Part shown: in pieces, positions 1 through 12,181 of the stretch
Layout of the letters: every line of letters begins with the position of its first letter
Numbering within the stretch: position 1 is the stretch's first letter
Source: Siphonodentalium dalli
Lineage: Eukaryota; Mollusca; Scaphopoda; Gadilida; Siphonodentaliidae
Direction of reading: 5' to 3'
NCBI GenBank assembly: GCA_032622095.1
Contig: CP136061.1
Coordinates: 59,727,301-59,791,300, forward strand
Length of the DNA: 64,000 bases
The notes under the pieces: model-generated
What the model saw: the letters and a program-made list of their open reading frames with translations, nothing else
The model's database searches: none
Told to the model about the DNA's origin: nothing
Position numbers and translations under genes: made by a program

Positions 1-277
1 AGTCCCCCGTCACCATTGACGTCACTAAGATAACGTGCGCGAAACATCGGGGGTATATATGAGCACGTGAAATATCGGGGGTATATGAATGACCCTAAAT
101 TGAACTGGCAGTTTCCAACAATCCTGAAGTTGCTCTCGCACGCCGAGTTTGACGTCACCTGACGCTGGGACCTTATGTCGGCTACTGACTTATTCTTATT
201 GGTGTGAATTAATCGGAGAACCTATGGAAACACACACTTAAATTAAGGAGATATGGCTATTGTTGTGGGGACAAAAT
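1..277. other. No gene recognised; short direct repeat
   Basis: No coding signal is visible. An 18-base motif (gaaacatcgggggtatat with one change) occurs twice near 43-60 and 70-88, separated by a cacgtg E-box-like hexamer. Nothing else in the stretch is recognisable. Confidence 0.4.
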
Positions 278-384
278 CGTTATCTCCGGCCACATCGTGG
301 GGTACATGGAGATTTATTAACGGGATTCAAAATCGACATCCAGGTATTAAATCTCCATGTACCCCCGACGTTGCCGAAGATAAC
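278..384. repeat. Imperfect hairpin, MITE-like
   Basis: Arms of about 38 bases (278-316 and 347-384) are near reverse complements, with gttatctccggccac facing gacgttgccgaagataac and a shared ggggtacatggagattta core. The loop is about 30 bases. It looks like a short foldback element, but no target duplication was identified. Confidence 0.6.
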
Positions 385-867
385 TAATTAGATCGCTCTC
401 TCCAAGTTATTCAACGTAAATGACGTCATGAAAAAAATAGTCATGAAAGAAAAACAGTCCAGCGAGAGACAATGAAACGGTTGTCTTGGTTTCCCTTATG
501 TTGACGGTTCTAGGCGTAAACAGGATATGTTGCGGGGCTCTCTGTCTGACCAATTAAAGACTGGAGGCGGACCATAATATAATTATTACACATGGCAAAA
601 GTATGTATATCCATATCTTGTTTATATATAATAACGTCGTTACTAAGAGTTGTCGACACAACCAACTGATTTGGTATATTAATACAGGTATATATATTAG
701 ATAAGACAGGAAACATGGCAACGATAAATTTTTAATAAATTTTACCGTGACGTCGATTCGCTGTTTTTGAAAATGTCGCTGACAAATGTACCAGAGGCAT
801 AGTAGTTACATAGTCACGTGCAGGCATAGTAGTTTCGTGCTCTTGTATATACCGTTTATATTCTTTT

Positions 868-1185
868 ATTTCGTTGAATAAATTTTGAAGGGACACTGAA
901 CCTGTGGCTCCACGAACATTGCGACTTGTATATTGCCTTCATGATAGCATATTATACATAGTTATTCAAGAACGATAAGATCCACTTGAGGGGAGATTGG
1001 GGATAAAGTTAACAAATTATTTTACTTCATCAACCACAATCGCGTTCACTTCGTTCCTAATTGCGTTATGCGTTTCATTTTTGATTGCTCTGCCTGATAA
1101 TCGATAATAAAATTATTTGTATTCGTATATTATGTTGAATAAATTTTGAAAGGAGACTGAACCTTTTGGCACCACGAACATTGCG
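868..1185. repeat. Direct duplication of about 55 bp
   Basis: The segment around 875-930 (gttgaataaattttgaaggg ... cacgaacattgcgact) recurs at about 1129-1185 with few differences, about 255 bases apart. The flanking 385-867 and the interval between copies show no gene or other recognisable structure. Confidence 0.55.
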
Positions 1186-1189
1186 ACTA

Positions 1190-1760
<571 letters not shown>

Positions 1761-2064
1761 GAAAATCGTCCAGCGCCTGTAAAATTTGATTGATTCGGTT
1801 TACTTCAAAAGCGGTAATTGTGTTATTACAAAAGTGGAGACATGTTTTTTTACTATAAAAGCTGGCGATTTTTATTACAAAAGCGGAGACCTCACTTTAC
1901 TACTAAATCTGGCGATTTTATTACAAAAGTGGTGAGGTACTTCAAAAGCTGGCGATTTTCACTTCAAAGGTGGTGACCTACTTCAAAAGTTGTCAGTTAC
2001 TCCCAAAGCTGGTGTAACAACGTGTCAGAAGGAATTATGATTCAACTAACGACTTTTGATGTAA

Positions 2065-2500
2065 AAAAAATGTGTCAAAGGGAATTCAGTGATATCTGGA
2101 GTCTGACCACGTGCGCACAAGAGTACCAAAAACTGGGGATCGGCCATACTACTATGACGTGTGTCAGACGGAATTCAGTCATATATGGAGTCTGACAACG
2201 AATAAGACGACCACCACCGATGGTCGAGCATACGAGTGTGACGTGTGTCAGAAGGAATTCAGTCATATATCTGGCGTCTGACAATGCTTAAGAGGACCAA
2301 CACCGGCGATCGCCCATACGAGTGTGGCGTGTGCCATATAAAAGACATGTAGTGATTCAGAAAACCTGGCAACACACACGAGAATACACACTGACGATCG
2401 ACAATACTAGTGTCACGTGTATCGAAAGGCGTTTAATCAGTCAGGAAACCTTGCAGATCATATGAGAATCCACACAGGCAATCGCCAATACGAATATGAT
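2065..2500 (+). pseudogene. Decayed C2H2 zinc fingers, left arm
   Basis: Plus-strand reading gives finger pieces CQTEFSHIWSLTTNK, YECDVCQKEFSHISGV and CHVYRKAFNQSGNLADHMRIH joined by linker remnants such as HTGNR. The pieces are broken by stop codons (for example TAG before the CHVY piece) and frame changes. This is the left-arm partner of the finger cluster at 3290-3745 within the inverted duplication. No start codon or splice structure is apparent, and several His ligands are missing, so I call it a relic. Confidence 0.6.
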
Positions 2501-3289
2501 ACAATATGCCATGTCTCGCGCATGTGTTCGTCTGCTAACGTAGTGGTTCTTGGTCTCAAATGAATGATACATTCGATTGAACAAAAGAACATAAATAGGC
2601 AAATGTGTCATCTACCCATGTTGCACACGTATATAGTGGATCACATTACGAGAAGAACGAAAGGCTTCTGTAACAAGCTGTTTGATATTTAAATTCAAGA
2701 ATAAATCTGGCCAATCTAAATCAACTACGAAAAACAAAATTGTTACAAAGTTAAAACAAAAGTATAGAATTTTTTTCAAATAGTGTGTTTATGATTTTAT
2801 GGCTGTCTATTACTTACCTTTTTAAATATTATTAGTATAACAGGGAGTAATCTGGGCTCCTCAGATAAGATAAACCGGCACTTCATGCGTTATTCTCATG
2901 GACCACATGCATGTGACATATGTAGGTTGTGTCATATTTACAAATTGATTCTTTGTCTTATTGGGTTTACAATAAACCTAATATATCATTAACATTGGGG
3001 CCCAGGACCACCACGGTAACCACCGAACACTCACCTGAGACATGGTATATTGTGTAAATTTATCATATATGTTATCTGGGAATTTAAACACCAAGCAGCT
3101 TGTTACAGAAACCTATCGTTTTTCTCGAGATCCACTATAAACGTGTGACATGTGTAGATGATGGCACACTTGCCTATTTATTTATATTCTTTCGTTCAAT
3201 CGAATGTGTCATTCATTTGGGATCAATTAACCACTACGATAACCGACGAACCCATGATATATGGCATATTGCATCACATTCGTATGGGC

Positions 3290-3745
3290 GATTGCCTGTG
3301 TGGATTCACATATGATCTGCAAGGTTTTCGGACTGATTAAACGCCTTCTGACACCATGACACTCATGTGGTCGATCGCTGGTGTGATCAAGAACCACTGC
3401 GATAACTGCCTGTTGTGGATTCTCACATGATCTTCAAGGTTTCCGGATTGATTAAACGCCTTCCGACACACGTCACACTCGTATGGTCGATCGCCGGGGT
3501 GCATTCTCTTATTTTTTGCCAGGTTTTCTAAATCACTGAATGTCTTATATATGGCACACGCCACACTCGTGTGGGCGATCGCCGGTGTTGGTCGTCTTAT
3601 TCATTGTCAGACTCCAGATATGACTCGATTGCGTCTGACACACGTCACACTCGTATGGGCGATTCACAGTGTAGGTCCTCTTGTGTATGGTCAGACTCCA
3701 GATATGAATGAATTCTTTCTGACACACATCAAAGGTGTCCAAAAT
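3290..3745 (-). pseudogene. Decayed C2H2 zinc fingers, right arm
   Basis: The minus strand holds one complete finger near 3405-3510 (YECDVCRKAFNQSG then NLEDHVRIH, after linker PGDRP). Damaged fingers at 3545-3742 (DVCQKEFIHIWSLTIHKRTY, YECDVCQTQSSHIWSL) have lost second histidines. Two frames are needed to read them all. The sequence between fingers matches the left arm at 2065-2500 in reverse complement, so both descend from one finger-coding segment. Confidence 0.6.
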
Positions 3746-4424
3746 CGACTTGTGATTTTACATCGACCGCTGCCGTTTTGTTTTACATCAAAACTCGTTA
3801 GTTGCATCACAATTCCTTCTGACACACGTCAAATGTGCCCCAAAAAGATGGGTGATTTAAATACAGCGAAAGCTGACGTTTTTTACTTTAAAACTCGTTG
3901 AATGTTTTGTTTACATCAAATGCTGGCGATTTTACTTCAAATGTTGTGACCTTATTTTACATCAAAAGCTGGCGATTTTAATCAAAACTCGTTACATACA
4001 AATTCGTTAATTGCATCAAAAGTCGTCAGGTACATTAAAACCTGGCGTAACACATTGTTCACACCTAAATATCGGAAGGAATTAACGTGGTCATATATAC
4101 TGCAACAACGGGGCAACAATGGGACATCCGCGAAAATACATCCGCGAATACATACATCCTGCAAAAAGTCTAACAGGTACGTAATATAGCGAGTACATTT
4201 TTAATCTATTTGTTCCATCACCTCCATGGACACAGTCAGGATACTCTAGGGTATACACGTACACAGCGTTTATAATACAGTTCTTATGCCAACCGGTTAC
4301 TAAATGCACAGTGAAATAAGTGTAGTTCTTTAAGTTATTATATAACTGACATTTTCTAGAAATAAGTCTTCAATTATGTGACAAGAGTCAATCGAGCAAT
4401 AACCTGTTGCGTTTCCTCGCTCTA

Positions 4425-5390
4425 ATGAACGATATAATACATCCTCATGTATAGGTTTACATCATCTCTAATAAACGATATAATACACCATCAAACAACA
4501 TTATACACAAGAACATTATCTTAATATTGTCCAGAATATCGACAAAAAAATTATGTTTTGTAAACTAAGAATTAGTAATCATAACTTGTAAATTGAAATG
4601 GGTCGCCATAAACAGCCAAAGTGTCACTTGATGAAAGAATTTGTAGGAAATGTAACATGGAGGTTGAGAATGAAGAACACTTCCTTATGCGCTGCAACAC
4701 ATATGATAATATGCGTAAACACTTCTTTTGTGAGATAGGGATGATGAGTGATAAATTTATTGGATTGAATGATGGCCAAAAATTCCAATACATAATGCAA
4801 AACAACGAGCCTCATACATGCAACATAATCTGCAACATGGTCCGGACATTTTTCAAAGAAAGGTCAGATTCTGCTGATATAATAATGAAATAGTTACTAC
4901 AGTATATGTATTATGTTGAATCATTGTTGACAATGTTATATATATTTGTTATTTTGACATCGGTCTCGTGTGGACGTTTTATGTCATTAAACTATCTATC
5001 CATCATGTATAGGTTTACATCATCTCTAATGAACGATATAATACATCATCATGTATAGATTTACATCATCTCGCATGAACGATATAATACATCATGTATA
5101 GGTTTACATCATCACTAATGAACGATATAATACATCATCATGCATAGGTTTACACCATCTCGAATGAACGATATAATACATCATCATGTATAGGTTTACA
5201 TCATCACTAATGAACGATATAATACATCATCATGTATATGTTTACATCATCACTAATGAACGATATAATACATCACCATGTATAGGTTTACATCATCTCT
5301 AATGAACGATATAATACATAATCGTGTATAGGTTTACATCATCTCCAATGAACGATATAATACATCATCATGTACAGGTTTACATCATCT
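4425..5390. repeat. 46-bp minisatellite, split by a LINE tail
   Basis: A unit of about 46 bases (gaacgatataatacatcatc then atgtataggtttacatcatc plus tctaat) runs about twice at 4427-4505 and about eight to nine times at 4996-5390. The two blocks share sequence and phase and are separated only by the retrotransposon fragment at 4511-4990, so the insertion probably landed inside the array. Confidence 0.8.
4511..4893 (+). pseudogene. LINE reverse-transcriptase C-terminal fragment
   Basis: The stretch reads EHYLNIVQNIDKKIMFCKLR, then SNHNL, an in-frame TAA, then IEMGRHKQP, a frameshift, and finally LDERICRKC...NEEHFLMRC to the stop at 4893. This order (LRxSNHxLxIExGRH, then CxxC, then HFxxxC) is the characteristic tail after the reverse-transcriptase domain of non-LTR retrotransposons. 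A second copy of the same tail lies at 60089-61325 in this window. The fragment is 5'-truncated, as is typical of LINE insertions, and has at least one stop and one frameshift, so it is dead. The following about 100 bases (4894-4990) are probably its 3' untranslated end. Confidence 0.75.
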
Positions 5391-5758
5391 CGATTTAAAA
5401 TCTTCAAAGTATGTATATTTTGATATTATGTTTTTTTCTTCCTTTTCTGCACGGTCCCCTATAACAATAAGGAATAAAACACAAACTGAACCGATCTCTT
5501 GGAATTTCGGGTATCTAAAAAATTACAATTCTTAAGTTTCTAGAAATTAATCTTTTGATCGGTGTCTAATTTTTTTTGAGGATCTCAGTTTTTAGAATAT
5601 ATTGATCTTAAAATACGTTCGACTATGTAAAGGGTTAGCAGAATCATCTGAAGCCAAGGGGCAGCGTTTCAAGAAAAGGGAGCGAATTAAATTCGTAATC
5701 AAAACTAAGTTATCAGAAAGTTTTAAAAATGTTATCATCCAACATAATTAGTTTGCAG
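5391..5758. other. No gene recognised
   Basis: AT-rich sequence with no coding potential or clear repeat structure that I can see. Confidence 0.4.
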
Positions 5759-5850
5759 GTTCCCAGAACAAAAATTGACCCCACCCCAATAATACTTAAC
5801 TCTAGATTAAGTATCATTGGGGTGGGTAAATTTTTGTACTGGGGACTGTG
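5759..5850. repeat. Hairpin, arms about 43 bp
   Basis: The left arm ggttcccagaacaaaaattg ... ccaataatacttaa faces the right arm ttaagtatcattggggtggg ... tactggggactg across a 7-base loop (ctctaga). The pairing is close to perfect over about 40 bases. It is probably a miniature foldback element. Confidence 0.7.
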
Positions 5851-6329
5851 AATTGGTCTCTTGTACATTTACAAAGACCAGGTCCATATCATCCCCTCCC
5901 AGATTTCACCTAATGTTATTTGGTGTATTATAAAAAACGTTCCTTTGCTACCTGATATTTCATGAAGGATTTAATTTTTGACATTTCAGTGAATGGCATA
6001 TTTTGCAGTGTTTATGGAACTAGTCCCTGACTTTCAGCATTCCTGACTATAGTGCGACAAAAAGGGACAGGTTACTACGAATCGGGCGGCTGTTTCAATA
6101 GTGATTAGAACCAGTCTAATGCGTGAAATTATGCAATAGCAGTTTATACATCACGGATATAACAGTACACTTTAATAATATATTTTATTCTCAAAATAGA
6201 TACGAGTGCTCAGTAAATGAACATTGCTATCTTACAAGATTCAATATGTTTATTGCAGTACACCCCAATTGGCAGTTACACAATGGTAATGGTGAATAAA
6301 TAAATTAAATTACATGAAAATACATTACA

Positions 6330-6440
6330 TTAAAGGGGACAATATACTAAATCCGGCCTTTTATACTCAACAGAATATATGCAACAAATGAGTGAATTTG
6401 AGCCTTTGGATTAGTGCAAAATACACTCATGTGCTCGATG
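6330..6440 (+). repeat. Dispersed repeat F, copy 1
   Basis: The block runs aaaggggacaatatactaaa, tatactcaacagaatatatg, gtgcaaaatacactcatgtg. The same order recurs at 7497-7570, 13027-13160 and 50817-50941. The function and class are unknown. The surrounding 5851-6329 and 6441-7496 show no gene. Confidence 0.6.
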
Positions 6441-7496
6441 AACAATGTCATGACAACAATTTGCCACAATCCCCCCCCCCCGTAATTACCATTCAATTTG
6501 TCCGAAAATTACCCGAATTTGACTGAAAATATCTCCAATTTGGCCGAGTTTTGAACTTTAAAAACGTTTGGGGGCTGTAGTCCTCCCAGCTCCACAAGTC
6601 GTACGGCTATGTGTATAGTGCACCAGTGTCGATGTGTCAGACACTTTTTAAGTTCGGGATGTGCTTAAATGAATTCCATAGACATTTTTGTTTCAAGAAT
6701 AACTATAAGAAACTTTAGATGTGATGGCCAGGAAGAGATACCTGAGATTTAAGTTGAGATTTAGCAATGTTATATATATACCGCATGGATTGTTTGTGGG
6801 CGTTGTCGTGAACATTTCGAATTGACTTGCCTTCTGGTGTTTGACGATCGTGGTTGCACTATTTTCATAGGGCCATTGGTACGAATATCACGACAATATG
6901 CCTATTCTCAGCAGTGAGTTTTGTCGTAAAATATTGGCCCTATAACGCTCGATTAATTCTTGGTTAAACAATGCGCATCTGATACAAACAGTGACGAACT
7001 CGTCATATTGCACAGCTCTGTCACGCCGCCGATCCACTCAGTATCATTGTGCTGATCCGCTAAATATACCAATAAATAATGAAATACTTTGGAAGTAATT
7101 TCTATAGCTCATCGGTGTATCAATTTGGTCGCTATGGTATTCAACTTATTTGTGGATTTCAATTTCATAGCAACATACAACGCTTTTCCCACGGATGAAA
7201 CGGCAATATAGCTATTTTAGCTGCATGCTGGAAGTGTTTCGCTTGTGTGACACATATATTAAACAAGAGAAACAAAATTCACATTTAATAGAACAAATTT
7301 ATCTCAAAAGAAATTGAATTTCTCTAAATTTAGATGATGCGCTTGTAACAGTAATAACATTATTGGTTTGAGATAATAAATTCCTGCTAAGAGAAAAATG
7401 GAATGCTGCTCAGAGAAATTTAATACATCTTAAGCGACATCGTGACGATGACTAATAAATTACATATTTAAATTTAACATATATTGATTTCCTCTT

Positions 7497-7570
7497 AAAG
7501 GCGGACTGTACATGGGACCATGCATCTCCTTTTATACTCAACAGAATATATTCAACAAATGAATGAATTT
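7497..7570 (+). repeat. Dispersed repeat F, copy 2 (partial)
   Basis: Starts aaaggcggactgtacatggg and contains ccttttatactcaacagaat, matching copies 1, 3 and 4. It is truncated after the ggaatgaatttgagcc-like part. Confidence 0.55.
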
Positions 7571-7690
7571 GAGCCATTTTAATCGACCCATTCTATACCC
7601 GCTGTCAGTTCATGTACTTTACTTCGTGATTGGGGAAATGATCATATATAATTACACCACACACCAATTAAGGATTTTACTACGATTTTA

Positions 7691-7792
7691 TGTTCTAAAT
7701 AACACAATAACACAATGTTCTAAATAACACAATAACACAATGTTCTAAATAAAACAATAACACAATGTTCTAAATAACACAATAAATTACGT
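7691..7792 (+). repeat. Tandem repeat, 25-bp unit, four copies
   Basis: The unit tgttctaaataacacaataa plus cacaa is repeated four times with one or two changes. The flanks share 'caccaattaaggattttact' before and 'caccaaataaggattttact' after, so the array sits inside an older local duplication. From 7793 to 8985 no gene could be supported; an open 90-codon stretch at 7886-8158 begins with a hydrophobic run but has no other support. Confidence 0.75.
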
Positions 7793-8989
7793 CACACACC
7801 AAATAAGGATTTTACTTCCATTGCCTTGTAATTCGGACGTAGTAAATTGCGCGCGCATTTCTAAACAAGGAGATGACGCAATAGTATGTCATCTAATAGC
7901 ATATACATAACAACTATCGTGTTCATCGTTCATTATATCATTTCTTTCTTGTTTATCATACATTTTTGTCGCTACATCGCCTTTGAGTTTATGATAAATC
8001 CTGTGAAGGAGAATATATCGCAATTTGCTCCCGAACCAAATTTGACAGGGGTTAAAGCGTTGCGTTGCATGCTGTTGTGCGAACACGTGATGGTTGTTTG
8101 CGCGGAAGATTCGCAACAACAGCCGACGATTTCAAGAAATCTACGGATAACTTCGTGACTCGGATCGATATCTCTGACGAGAAACAAACCAACGTGCTTT
8201 TCTCGAATACATAATTATTAATCGAACTGTATTTGTTCTCGGACAAAGTACGTTTTGTGGATAATATCGCGTTCATACTATCATTGCACGTCACTATAGA
8301 GTACATGTTCTTTCTATCAGTTGTCGTTTTGCCATATCGGTTGTTACGGTTATGGTTGGATGAGCCTTGCATGGTCACGCGAACTTTTTGTATAATAATT
8401 TTTTCTTGTATTCTTTAACAATTTTATAATTTCACCCATACAGAGCCCCAGACAAACATGAGCAGACGACCCGATAAATAATAACGCAAAAAGGATCATA
8501 TCACGTTACTGCGAGTGACAAGAAGTTTGAATGGCACTATATCCCCACAAACGGATTCGTAGTCGTCAATAATTCTGCTAAAAGGTTTCTGGACTGTCTG
8601 AAAAATTTACTATATTATTAGCTATTCTCATTTCTATCAGTATAGTAGTTCATTATGCGAAAGATGTATATTTTATTCTATGTCTTCGGCGAATTCAAAA
8701 TATTCACGACAAAAGAAAATATTTGTAACGATCATGCATTTTAGTACGTGCATGGCTATTTGAATACTTTCAATATATCAATAATTGAGGTTACTCAATA
8801 CGCAATCTCAGAAAAAATTAATAATTCAAAATTATATCTGAAACTATTTATGAATCATCAATTTCAATCACCTTCACTTCCTTTCAAACTACACCGAACG
8901 GCCGCCCCTTCTTGAACGGAAAAGTCAGTTACTGTGAAAAGAAGTGTTGCGCCATAAATATCAACATAATTATTCAGATATGGAATTTC

Positions 8990-9259
8990 GTTCAGAGCGA
9001 ATCCACTCGCACTCAATATCGCTTCACCCATCAAATGGATTGCTACCCTGAAACTGTAATGTATATCAATGTGTATAGGTCAGACCAAAAATCATGAACT
9101 AATAATCCGCATGAGACAACATCTCTCAGATCTCAAACTCAAGTTGTACAGGCCAGTTGCCAACCATTCTAGGTCGACAGGAAATAAAACGGTCATAGAG
9201 AAAATGTCTCTCTGTGAAGCAGAAGAGGAAACCATGAGACTGAAGCCAGAAGCAGTTTA
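8990..9259 (+). pseudogene. Decayed GIY-YIG nuclease fragment, probably Penelope-like
   Basis: Two overlapping frames together read ETVMYI, then, after a short deletion and frame change, IGQTKNHELIIRMRQHLSDL, ending at TAG 9257-9259. The order (hydrophobic VMYI, YIGQT, then R-x-R-x5-H) matches the core of the GIY-YIG endonuclease fold. In animals this domain is encoded mainly by Penelope-like retroelements, after their reverse transcriptase, and by a few host enzymes. No reverse transcriptase is visible upstream. The frame break and short length make it a relic; the Penelope-like assignment is inference. Confidence 0.5.
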
Positions 9260-9469
9260 GACATCTGCCCTTATTAAACCACAAATCCGTATGAAATTAA
9301 TGTGTATCATCCAGTTTCACCCAACAACTTGACCAAGCTGTTTTCCTCTTCTACATAATCGCCGGAACACGAACTTTCCACGAATATATATACAAGGAGA
9401 AGGCAATCAAGTTGGAAAGATAACTGACTGAACCACTCAACAAAAGGGTAATCGGATCTTCCACTTGAC

Positions 9470-10380
9470 ATCGATTTTTCCTCGAAATTCGTTATAATTA
9501 TATATGGCCGCCAGCAGCCATCTTGATTTTCAAATTTGAAATTTGAGAAATGTTTGGATAATTAACAGGCATGTTTAGGATCACCTCTAAATGGGAGCTA
9601 TCGAATTTGAACGATTTGCGATTAAAAAACATGGCCGCCGGCAGCCATCTTGAATTTTACTCTACATATGACTAAATTCTTTAGCACACCCTACATACCA
9701 CATCCCTAGTCCGATCATCACCAAACTGTATACGGATTTTCTAGACGGGAGCCATCGTTATTTAAAGAAATTCGTTGAAAAACATGGCTGCCATCGGCCA
9801 TCTTGTATTTCATTATTTTCATGCTGACTAAATCCTTCGGCATACCTTACAGGCCACATCCCTCGTCCGATCATCATCAAACTTCATAGGAATTTTCGGG
9901 GTGAAATCCAGATGGGAGCCATCAATATTTTGCCAGCAGTCATCTTGTATTTTAAAATTTTAATCCACGGTCACACCCTGCAGCAGGCATTTATCTGCGA
10001 AATGTGTTATTGAAAAGTTTCAGGCGTGCTTGGGATCACCTCTAAATGGGAGCTATCGAATTTGAACGATTTTAGATGAAAATTATGGCTGCCGGCAGCC
10101 ATCTTGTATTTTTCTCTTAACGTGACTAAATCCTTTGGCACACCATGTGGAGACCACACCCCCATCCTATCACCAAACGTTATATGGATGTTCACGTGAC
10201 GTCTATATGGGAGCCAGATTTCGATTTTTCCCGAAATTCGTAGAAAAACATAGCTGCCAGCGGCATCTTGGATTTTACTCTTTGCATGACACAATCCTTC
10301 GGCACGCCCTACAGCCACATGCCTCATCCGATCGTCATCAAACTTCATATGGATCTTTGAAGTGACATCTGGACGTCTTC
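9470..10380. repeat. Dispersed repeat G array
   Basis: About four tandem, diverged modules occur here, each with a catggccgccagcagccatc-type core followed by ctaaatcctttggcacaccc, catccctcatccgatcatca and gacctctaaatgggagc. The same modules recur at 27285-28600, 33510-33790, 43820-44075 and 46325-46640. Reading frames crossing these units are by-products of the repeat. 9260-9469 shows nothing recognisable. Confidence 0.75.
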
Positions 10381-10820
10381 ATCCGCCAATGCATACTAGT
10401 ATATAGTTGGGGTCCCCCACAAGACGATGATGCGAAGTGAGGTACATGTACTAACCCACGCGCGATGATTTCTGTCGTCGCCGGGCATCAATCACACTTA
10501 CTACCTATTTAATGGAATATGATTGTGTAACCTTTGTTAGTTTATTTAATGGCCATTTCTTAATTTATTTATTTGTATATTTAAAAGACTTATCATTTTA
10601 GCCTTCCAATCAGCCCTCAAGGCAAGTATCCACAAGGATGACTCACATTTAATGTCCAAACACTTGAAGAACATTGAAAGAAAAAAGTGATGTATTCCAT
10701 TGAGCTCGTGCCTCGTACGTTTGAATATATCTATCTATTTATCTATATCCCTGAATTCAAATAAATTTAACCAAACCACAACATTCTAATCAACAAACCA
10801 AGCGCCATTTTGAACAACCT
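10381..10820. other. No gene recognised
   Basis: Low-complexity AT-rich sequence including a short tatctatttatctat run near 10727. No coding or structural signal could be supported. Confidence 0.4.
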
Positions 10821-11790
10821 GAGTTTCCAATACCATATTAATCGAACCTGGGTTTCCAAATACAAGCTTAATCGAACCTGGGCTTCCAAATACCAGATTA
10901 ATCTAATCTGCATGGGTTTCCAAATACTATGTTAATCGAACATGCATGGGTTTCCAAACACCAGATTAATGGAACTTGGGTTTCCAAATACCAGACAAGT
11001 CGAGCCTGGGTATCAAAATAACAGATTAATCGAACCTGCATGGGTTTCCAAATGACAGATTAATCGAACCTGCAGGGTTTCCAAATACCAGATTGATCGA
11101 ACCTGGGTTTCTAAATACCAGATTAATCGAACCTGAATGTATTTCCAAATACCAGATTAATCGAACCTGGGTTTCCAAATACCAGATTAATCGAACCTGG
11201 GTTTCCAAATACCAGATTAATCGAACCTGGGTTACAAATAACAGATTAATCGAACCTGGGTTTCCAAATACCAGATTAATCGAACCTGGGTTTCCAAATA
11301 ATAGATTATTCGAACCTGCATGGGTTACCAAATACCAAATTAATCCTACCTGGGTTTCCACATACCAGATTAATCGAACCTGGGTTTCCAAATACCAGAT
11401 TAATCGAACCTGAGTTTCCAAATACCAAATTAATTGAAAACCTGGGTTTCCAAATACCAGATTAATCGAACCTGGGTTTCAAAATACCAGATTAATCGAA
11501 CCTGGGTTTCAAAATATCAGATTCATCGAACCTGGGTTTCCAAATACCAGATTAATCGAACCTGAGTTTCCAAATACCAGATTAATCGAACCTGGGTTTC
11601 CAAATACCAGATTAATCGAACCTGAGTTTCCAAATACCAGATTAATTGAACCTGGGTTTCCAAATATCAGATTAATCGAACCTGGGTTTCCAAATACCAG
11701 ATTAATCGAACCTGGGTTTCCAAATTCCAGATTAATCAAACCTGCATGGGTAACAAAATACCAGATTAATCGAACCCGGGTAACAATGTT
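10821..11790 (+). repeat. 30-bp minisatellite, about 32 copies
   Basis: The unit is tttccaaataccagattaat followed by cgaacctggg. Copies differ by point changes and a recurrent 1-4 base expansion (cctgcatggg for cctggg). Because 30 is a multiple of three, open frames of more than 100 codons exist on both strands (for example repeating SINLVFGNPG), but they have no coding support. No unique spacers separate the units, so it is not a CRISPR array. Confidence 0.95.
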
Positions 11791-11854
11791 ATCAATACTC
11801 GTGGGATAACGACGCATCCAGCGTAATTTCTTCTATCTTATGTTGTACTAAAAG

Positions 11855-12181
11855 ATGCATAATCCGAATTAACACTCGCAAATTATTATTTCTTTGGCTT
11901 CGGGGGTGGGTAAAAATATTCGATTCGAGTTGAGGAACCGACCCCTCAAAGCTGAGAGTGATCAGATATCGATTTTTTAATTCTATTATTTGCACCATCC
12001 GTATTTTTAGGGGCCCAGTAAAAAGTCCACGAGAAGACTGTCTCGGACCAAATTGAGGATGAAGATGGATAACTCTAAATCAAGAGGCTTTAAATTTGTG
12101 TGTCAGGTATTAAAATTTTCGTTGAACAAAATGTTGATAAATAACAGGTGTTGGGCAATTTTATACTATAGTTGACTGTGG
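11855..12181 (+). repeat. TTAA-family element C, copy 1 (truncated)
   Basis: Matches the body of copies at 12182-12741 and 35119-35545: cgaattaacactcgcaaatt, tttctttggcttcgggggt, agagtgatcagatatcgatt, and the end gactgtggtta. The terminal ggtactcaatc and the whole right end are missing. It abuts copy 2 directly. Confidence 0.65.

Larger units (their letters stand above)
1780..4050. repeat. Large inverted duplication carrying zinc-finger debris
   Basis: About 1780-2690 and 3075-4050 are diverged reverse complements. For example aggcgtttaatcagtcagga at about 2427 pairs with the reverse complement of tttcggactgattaaacgcc at about 3315, and gcttctgtaacaagctgttt near 2670 pairs with cagcttgttacagaaacc near 3095. 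The outer parts of both arms are full of a short motif (aaaagctggcgattttactt) that looks like a decayed tandem repeat. The centre 2690-3075 is unique and shows no coding signal. Confidence 0.7.

Noticed and set aside
7886-8158. 90-codon open frame with a hydrophobic segment
   Set aside because: AT-rich sequence readily gives Ile/Phe-rich frames; no domain, and antisense frames are equally open.
9470-10365. Open frames of 76-113 codons on both strands, and similar ones at 27307-28009
   Set aside because: They follow the units of dispersed repeat G and appear in both orientations.
10821-11790. Possible CRISPR array
   Set aside because: Repeats are directly contiguous with no spacers, and the window is eukaryotic.
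11026-11817. Open frames of 102-131 codons on both strands
   Set aside because: They are products of a 30-bp tandem repeat; the units drift without codon bias and no start or splice context supports translation.
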